A stretch of 21,626 nucleotides of DNA from CAYMJK01 sp043101635 (GTDB lineage: Bacteria; Planctomycetota; Phycisphaerae; Phycisphaerales; UBA1924), in the NCBI GenBank assembly GCA_043101635.1, contig JBICIE010000144.1:1-21626 (forward strand), written 5' to 3'. Made by a program: the position numbers and the translations under genes. The stretch's first letter is position 1. The number at the start of each line of letters is the position of its first letter. Below are positions 20,392-21,626 of the stretch, piece by piece. Below the pieces are notes generated by a model. The model made no database searches, was not told the origin of the DNA, and saw nothing but the letters and a program-made list of their open reading frames with translations.

Positions 20392-21626
20392 TCACCCGCC
20401 GCAGCGGGCGAATTCGTTCTGGTACGCGAAGAAGTCGAAGACGTCGAGGGCGCCGCTGCCATCGAAGTCGGCCCGCAGATCGCCGGCGGCGAAGAGATTG
20501 GCAAACTCGAGGAAGTCGAACAGCGTCAGGAGGCCGTCGCCATCCAGATCGACGCTGGCGCAGGCGCCGTCGGTGGTCGCCAGATCGAGCTGCGCGGTCC
20601 ACAGGTCGGCGAGGATGCGGTTGCCGAAGGCCGAGTAGTGCACGTTGTCGGCCCGCAACCCGTCGGCGAGTTGCTCGAGAAACGAGCCAAGCGACGGCTC
20701 CATGAGCAGCGAGATGGCCGGGACGCCGTAGGCCGGCCCTTCGTTGAGCACGAATCTGTGCCAGTCCTCGAAGGTCGAATTGCCGTGCTCGGTCTCGCCG
20801 ACCCAGACGATCTCGCAGCCCGGCAGCGCAGCGCGGATCGCATCGCTGAAGCGGGGCATGGCCTGCGGTGTCGATCCCTGCTGGGCGAAGCCCTGCAGCC
20901 ACACATCGGCCTTCGACAGCGCCATCCAGGCGCCGGTCGCCGCGCCGAACGCCTCATCAAGCTGCGGGTCGTACCCGTGCCCGCCCCAGCCCGCCGCGCC
21001 GAACATGAAGCCCGGAACATCGTCGCGATACGCGCTGACTGCAAACGCGACGACGCCAGCCTTGCCATCATCGGCGGCGTCGAGCCGGATGCCCCGCCAC
21101 ACCCGCTCGTCGCCGGCGCCGAGGGGCTCGAAGGGGAGCCGGACTGTCTGAATCGACCAGGGCCCGAAGGCCAGCGTCGAGCCGAGCGCCGGCGTCTGGC
21201 CGAACGGCTGCTCGAAGCCGATGGTGGTCTCGCCGGAGGCGTACCCGATCTCGGCGACGATGGAGATGGCGCCGGCGCCGGGCCCGGCGGCAACATACGC
21301 CGCCTCGCCGACCGCGACCAGCCCACGCCAGTCCCCGGCCAGCACCAGGGAGCGATCGTCGGGCGCCCGATCCGGCGTCGCCAGCGTGCGCACGCTGCGC
21401 GTCGAGTCCAGTTCGAGCGCCTGCTCGGCGCCGAGCAGCCCATCCGCCGCCTGCGACGCGGCCCGATCGCTGCGCCACAGCAGCGCGCTGGAGCCCGGGA
21501 ACCGGAGCACGTGGGCCTCGCAGGTCAGCGGGGCGTCGGCCCGAATCAGCGACCCGGCCACCGGGCCGCACCGCAGCGACTGAAAGCCCCCGGGGTCGAT
21601 CCGCAGGGCGCTGCCGGCAGCGCGCG
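20392..21626 (-). CDS. Secreted protein with C-terminal GC-type dockerin, SGNH-hydrolase-like (5' end beyond window)
   Basis: The minus strand is open from the right edge to the stop at 20394-20392, about 411 visible residues. The last 55 residues hold two calcium-loop repeats, DLDGDGLLTLFDFLEFANLF and DFDGSGALDVFDFFAYQNEF, ending in ARCGG. This is the dockerin-like module that planctomycetes use on many secreted proteins. Just before it, ADNVHYSAFGNRILADLW resembles block V (D-x-x-H) of SGNH/GDSL esterases, and ADVWLQGFAQQGS...LPGCEIVWVGETEHG fits the preceding part of such a fold. The N-terminal two thirds is beta-rich and unrecognised. The signal peptide and nucleophile serine would be in the missing part, so the hydrolase call is tentative. 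It is convergent with tsf. Confidence 0.75.
   Translation of the reverse strand, partial: RAAGSALRIDPGGFQSLRCGPVAGSLIRADAPLTCEAHVLRFPGSSALLWRSDRAASQAADGLLGAEQALELDSTRSVRTLATPDRAPDDRSLVLAGDWRGLVAVGEAAYVAAGPGAGAISIVAEIGYASGETTIGFEQPFGQTPALGSTLAFGPWSIQTVRLPFEPLGAGDERVWRGIRLDAADDGKAGVVAFAVSAYRDDVPGFMFGAAGWGGHGYDPQLDEAFGAATGAWMALSKADVWLQGFAQQGSTPQAMPRFSDAIRAALPGCEIVWVGETEHGNSTFEDWHRFVLNEGPAYGVPAISLLMEPSLGSFLEQLADGLRADNVHYSAFGNRILADLWTAQLDLATTDGACASVDLDGDGLLTLFDFLEFANLFAAGDLRADFDGSGALDVFDFFAYQNEFARCGG

Overview
This window is high-GC, gene-dense chromosomal DNA. It most likely comes from a planctomycete of the Phycisphaerae type. Three things point there: the protein at the right edge ends in a double calcium-loop dockerin of the planctomycete GC type (DLDGDGLLTLFDF ... 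DFDGSGALDVFDF, ending near Cys-Gly-Gly); the small membrane protein at 5977-6375 carries the CPACGYDL...CPECG zinc ribbon common in that phylum; and L31 is a cysteine-poor variant. I see no insertion sequence, phage, tRNA, rRNA or CRISPR. The assignment is inference from protein features, not a database search.

Layout. 1-305 (-): ArsR-type repressor, cut by the window edge, with a palindromic operator over its own start. 432-656 (+): rpmE, with a terminator. 765-4379 (+): full-length cobalamin-dependent methionine synthase metH. 4444-6375 (+): two SAM-dependent methyltransferases and a two-TM zinc-ribbon protein. 6386-7378 (+): a ureohydrolase (agmatinase/arginase family). Convergent to it with back-to-back stop codons is a minus-strand operon transcribed from 13727 to 7379: dapF, an M20 carboxypeptidase-G2-like deacylase, a class III aminotransferase, astA and astD. 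Then come a lipoprotein (-), thiS and thiG (+), a convergent intergenic region with a periodic palindrome array, a minus-strand operon (redoxin, YceI, polytopic membrane protein), rpsB-tsf (+) and the partial dockerin-tailed secreted protein (-).

How the genes may work together. AstA and AstD are clear arginine-succinyltransferase (AST) pathway enzymes, but AstB and the usual M14-type AstE are absent from the cluster. The aminotransferase fills the AstC slot and the M20 enzyme chemically suits N-succinylglutamate deacylation. The neighbouring ureohydrolase could, if it accepts arginine, supply ornithine and bypass AstB. This gives a testable variant arginine-to-glutamate route.

The two most unusual non-coding signals are (a) eight 13-bp dyad-symmetric elements separated by seven 8-bp linkers at an exact 21-bp period (15859-16018) between the convergent thiG and membrane-protein genes, and (b) a recurrent TA(G/C)(A/C)(C)(T) -10-like hexamer 5-9 bp upstream of the ATG of seven genes, which predicts leaderless mRNAs.
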